Part shown: positions 40,516-42,912 of the stretch, one piece after another
Position numbering within the stretch: position 1 is the stretch's first letter
Layout of the letters: each line of letters starts with the position of its first letter
NCBI GenBank assembly: GCA_017463585.1
Contig: JAFTOX010000015.1
Coordinates: forward strand, 1-42,912
Length of the DNA stretch: 42,912 nucleotides
From: Rikenellaceae bacterium
GTDB lineage: Bacteria > Bacteroidota > Bacteroidia > Bacteroidales > Rikenellaceae
Direction of reading: 5' to 3'
The notes under the pieces: model-generated
Told to the model about the DNA's origin: nothing
Databases searched by the model: none
What the model saw: only the letters and a program-made list of their open reading frames with translations
Program-made: the position numbers and the translations under genes

Positions 40516-41223
40516 ATGAGTTTGATACTTTGCATCGAAACGGGTACGGACGTCTGTTCGGTCGGCTTGGCCGAGAATGGAGTGCTGATGGCATTGCGCG
40601 AGAGCAGTGGCCGCGACCACGCACGCAATGTGGCGGTCTATGTCGATGAGCTGCTGCGCGAACGCGAGGTGGCGGCTGATGAGATCGACGCTATTGCGGT
40701 GGGAAAAGGTCCGGGGTCATATACCGGTTTGCGTATAGGTGTGTCGTTCGCTAAGGGTTTGTGCTACGGTTTGCGCAAGCCGCTGATTGCCATTGGCTCG
40801 CTCGACGCGCTGGTTGAGGTGGCACGCGAGGACGCCGAGGCGGGCATTATCGACATCGACAACTTCGAGGGCGCGACGCTCTGCCCGATGGTCGATGCAC
40901 GTCGTATGGAGGTCTATACTCAGCTGTTCAATGGTCGGGGCGAGGCTCTCAGCGAGGTCGAGGCAAAGGTGATCGACGAGCAGAGTTTTGCTGAAGAGAT
41001 CGCTGCGGCTGAGGAGTTTGTGATATTTGGCAATGGTGCGGCAAAGTGCGCAGGAACGCTCTCGTCGAAGGCTAAGCTGGTCGAGGTGTTGCCCTCGGCA
41101 CGTGGCTTGGCTCGCTTGGCGCAGGAGGCTCTGGACGCAGGTCGTACGGAGGATATCGCCTACTTCGAGCCGTTCTATTTGAAGAATTTTGTTGTAACCA
41201 CATCGAAGAAGAAACTCTTTTAA
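40516..41223 (+). CDS. tsaB: tRNA threonylcarbamoyladenosine biosynthesis protein TsaB
   Basis: 235 residues. With TsaD and TsaE it builds t6A at position 37 of ANN-decoding tRNAs. The start has LILCIETGTDVCSVGLAENG, the ASKHA-fold first strand; AIAVGKGPGSYTGLRIGVSFAKGLCYG (about 60-86) is the P-G-S-Y/F-T-G-L-R signature. PMVDARRMEVYTQLF follows and the C-terminus carries EPFYLKNFVVT. It lies 8 bases after smpB and 4 before the deaminase gene. Confidence 0.94.
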   Translation: MSLILCIETGTDVCSVGLAENGVLMALRESSGRDHARNVAVYVDELLREREVAADEIDAIAVGKGPGSYTGLRIGVSFAKGLCYGLRKPLIAIGSLDALVEVAREDAEAGIIDIDNFEGATLCPMVDARRMEVYTQLFNGRGEALSEVEAKVIDEQSFAEEIAAAEEFVIFGNGAAKCAGTLSSKAKLVEVLPSARGLARLAQEALDAGRTEDIAYFEPFYLKNFVVTTSKKKLF

Positions 41224-41227
41224 CGCT

Positions 41228-41653
41228 ATGGGATATCAGGAGGAGAAACAGCGCCAGCTCGATTCGCGCTATATGCGTATGGCGCGCATTTGGGCCGAAA
41301 ATTCATACTGCGTGCGCCGCAAGGTGGGTGCGCTGATCGTCAAGGACAAGATGATCATCTCGGACGGTTACAACGGTACTCCGTCGGGTTTCGAGAATGT
41401 GTGCGAGGAGGACGGCGTAACGAAACCTTATGTGCTGCACGCTGAGGCAAATGCTATTACGAAGGTGGCAAAGAGCGCCAATAATTGCGATGGTGCGACG
41501 CTCTACATCACGGCTGCGCCCTGTATCGAGTGCTCGAAGTTGATTATTCAGGCGGGTATCCGTCGTGTGGTCTATGCCGATGCCTATCGCTCGGACGAGG
41601 GTCTTGCGTTGTTGCGTCGCGTCGGTATCGAGATTGCTCAGGTCGAGGAGTAG
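41228..41653 (+). CDS. dCMP deaminase family protein
   Basis: 141 residues. A zinc-dependent cytidine/deoxycytidylate deaminase: HAEANAI (H71 and E73, with E the proton shuttle) and PCIEC (C99 and C102) are the Zn ligands. The start has RYMRMARIWAENSYCVRRKVGALIVKD and GYNGTPSG, close to dCMP deaminase and ComEB. It would convert dCMP to dUMP for dTMP synthesis. It follows tsaB by 4 bases; the order smpB-tsaB-deaminase suggests one transcript. Confidence 0.9.
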   Translation: MGYQEEKQRQLDSRYMRMARIWAENSYCVRRKVGALIVKDKMIISDGYNGTPSGFENVCEEDGVTKPYVLHAEANAITKVAKSANNCDGATLYITAAPCIECSKLIIQAGIRRVVYADAYRSDEGLALLRRVGIEIAQVEE

Positions 41654-41710
41654 CGAACAGCAGCGAAAAACGGAAGCTGCGCTTCAATAAAACCATACAC
41701 CCAACACATT

Positions 41711-42736
41711 ATGAAGAAACTGTTTTTATCTCTTTTGCTGCTTTTGGTGCCCGTGTGTATGTGGGCCCAGATAGACGAATCGCCTGCGACGGCAGAGAAC
41801 CCCGTCAAATCCTCGGATAATCAGGAACGTGTCTATACCATCTTTGATAAATACAAAGATGTGCTTATCGTGGTCAATGCTCCGTTGGAAATGGACGCGA
41901 AAAAGAAGACCAAGATGATTCTTTATGCCCTGCCCAATGGTAATGATATCGAATACACTGCCGGTAAGGCGCGTAAGAGCGAGGACGAAGATTTCCGTTA
42001 CAGCGTGCAACACATAGCGGCTCAGACACGTTGGCTGAGAGAGAATAAAGATCAGTATAACTACGTAACGGTCTATCTGCAAGCCTCTATGCGCTCGTGG
42101 GGTACGTGGCGTCGTCTGCACCGCGATAACGGCATATCGGCAAAGGTTCTCCCTGCTATCATACAGGATATGGCAGATCTCTACAAGCCATACAATCCCT
42201 CGATCACATTGAGCTCGCATTCTGGTGGAGGATATTTCATATTTGAGTATCTGCGTGTAGTGGATAAGGTGAATCCTCTTATCGAGCGTATCGCGTTCTT
42301 GGATAGCACGTATGGTTACGAAGAGGAGGACTATAAGGAGAAACTCACAACGTGGCTCCGAAATAAGCGACACTATCTAAATGTTACTTCGTACCAAGAC
42401 AGCACCGTTATCTACAATGGGAAGCCGCTGGTAAGTCCTACGGGAGGTACCTGGTGGCGTAGTCAGAAAATGCAGCGCGATCTTGCCGAAACTTATGATT
42501 TCGACAAGGTGGAAGATGATACTTTTCTGAACTTCTATGCCAATGACGGTCAGATCACTATCACCCTTTTGAAGAATCCCTCAGGAGCTATATATCATAC
42601 TGTGTTGGTCGAAAAGAATGGATTTATCGATAGCGTTCTTTCGGGAACCAAAGAGTGGGGTATAGGATATGAGTTTTGGGGCGAGAGAGCCTATGACCAT
42701 CTCATAAAGAGCACCCCAATGATAAAACAACACTGA
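41711..42736 (+). CDS. Secreted alpha/beta-hydrolase-like protein
   Basis: 341 residues with a signal peptide (MKKLFLSLLLLLVPVCMWAQ). The mature part has VLIVVNAPLEMDAKKKTKMILYALPNGNDIEYTAGK, a segment of alternating strand and glycine as in hydrolase cores, and SSHSGGGYFIFEYL (about 172-185), a G/S-x-S-x-G-like elbow with a nucleophile Ser. The nearby IAFLDSTYGYEE (about 195-206) could supply the acid and a late YHTVLVEKNGF the histidine. Related secreted hydrolases are sparse and their substrates unknown. It is AT-richer than the tsaB cluster before it, suggesting a different history. Confidence 0.65.
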   Translation: MKKLFLSLLLLLVPVCMWAQIDESPATAENPVKSSDNQERVYTIFDKYKDVLIVVNAPLEMDAKKKTKMILYALPNGNDIEYTAGKARKSEDEDFRYSVQHIAAQTRWLRENKDQYNYVTVYLQASMRSWGTWRRLHRDNGISAKVLPAIIQDMADLYKPYNPSITLSSHSGGGYFIFEYLRVVDKVNPLIERIAFLDSTYGYEEEDYKEKLTTWLRNKRHYLNVTSYQDSTVIYNGKPLVSPTGGTWWRSQKMQRDLAETYDFDKVEDDTFLNFYANDGQITITLLKNPSGAIYHTVLVEKNGFIDSVLSGTKEWGIGYEFWGERAYDHLIKSTPMIKQH

Positions 42737-42766
42737 TGAGGTTACACAACACAAAAGCACCCGCCT

Positions 42767-42792
42767 AACAAGTTAGACAGGCTTTATTTTTA
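42767..42792. terminator. Weak hairpin after the hydrolase gene
   Basis: GTTAG and CTAAC form the core of a short stem in GCCTAACAAGTTAGACAGGC, followed by TTTATTTTT on the plus strand. The stem is imperfect. Confidence 0.35.
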
Positions 42793-42912
42793 ACTCACTG
42801 ATTTTCAGTGTTAGTTTTTACGAAAATTACGAAATTCTACATAGGAGACTACATGAAGGTCGTAATTAAGCCAACTAACTACGAGCACAAAGGTAGACAA
42901 ATCTTTTGAAAG

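Overview
The window looks like chromosome from a Bacteroidota species, most likely order Bacteroidales and possibly an Alistipes-type (Rikenellaceae) organism. The evidence is the promoter style (TTTG, about 20 nt, TAnnTTTG upstream of many genes), little use of Shine-Dalgarno sites, an Rnf operon led by an RseC-like gene, DUF4369/TlpA-type lipoproteins, LpxD/BamA/Skp for a Gram-negative envelope, and a BspA-type leucine-rich repeat gene. Core genes are moderately GC-rich. The first 2.2 kb, the small lipoprotein gene near 29 kb, the spacer near 39.5 kb and the last 1.2 kb are visibly AT-richer. The genus is an inference; no database was searched.

Layout. 1-2.2 kb: AT-rich accessory segment with integrase-arm-like direct repeats, a BspA-type LRR gene, tRNA-Arg(TCT) and a GIY-YIG family gene. 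2.3-10.4 kb: a nucleobase permease, then a same-strand nucleotide-sugar cluster: a membrane FlaA1/CapD-type dehydratase, UDP-glucose dehydrogenase, a UDP-glucuronate 4-epimerase-like enzyme, a DRE-TIM aldolase fused to an unknown domain, and a CMP-sugar synthetase. No glycosyltransferase or flippase is present. 10.6-15.1 kb: coaD, lpxD, a TlpA-type thioredoxin lipoprotein, ruvC, a thioredoxin-like paralogue that lost both catalytic cysteines, and tRNA-Arg(ACG).

15.2-19.0 kb is a minus-strand operon pdxJ - SGNH hydrolase - cca - secreted protein of unknown function. It starts from a promoter whose -7 box faces that of nadK in one palindrome. 19.0-24.6 kb: nadK, then uppS-bamA-skp-skp (cell-wall lipid carrier and outer-membrane assembly). 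24.6-29.3 kb: an exported rubrerythrin-like protein, a nitronate-monooxygenase-type flavoprotein, divergent adk/thiL, and a small lipoprotein. 29.3-30.7 kb: a candidate small RNA gene followed by rpsF-rpsR-rplI. 30.9-32.0 kb: tatA-tatC on the minus strand. 32.2-39.4 kb: NAD synthetase with an apparently dead glutaminase domain, then rseC-rnfBCDGEA, the sodium/proton-pumping ferredoxin:NAD oxidoreductase. 39.7-42.7 kb: a truncated gene remnant, smpB-tsaB-dCMP deaminase, and a secreted alpha/beta-hydrolase-like protein.

Most of the window is ordinary housekeeping DNA. The most unusual points are the aldolase/CMP-synthetase pair, the loss of the glutaminase cysteine in NadE, the cysteine-less thioredoxin paralogue next to ruvC, the orphan RNA with its own promoter and terminator at 29.3 kb, the face-to-face promoters at 19.0 kb, and the repeats at the left edge beside a tRNA gene.
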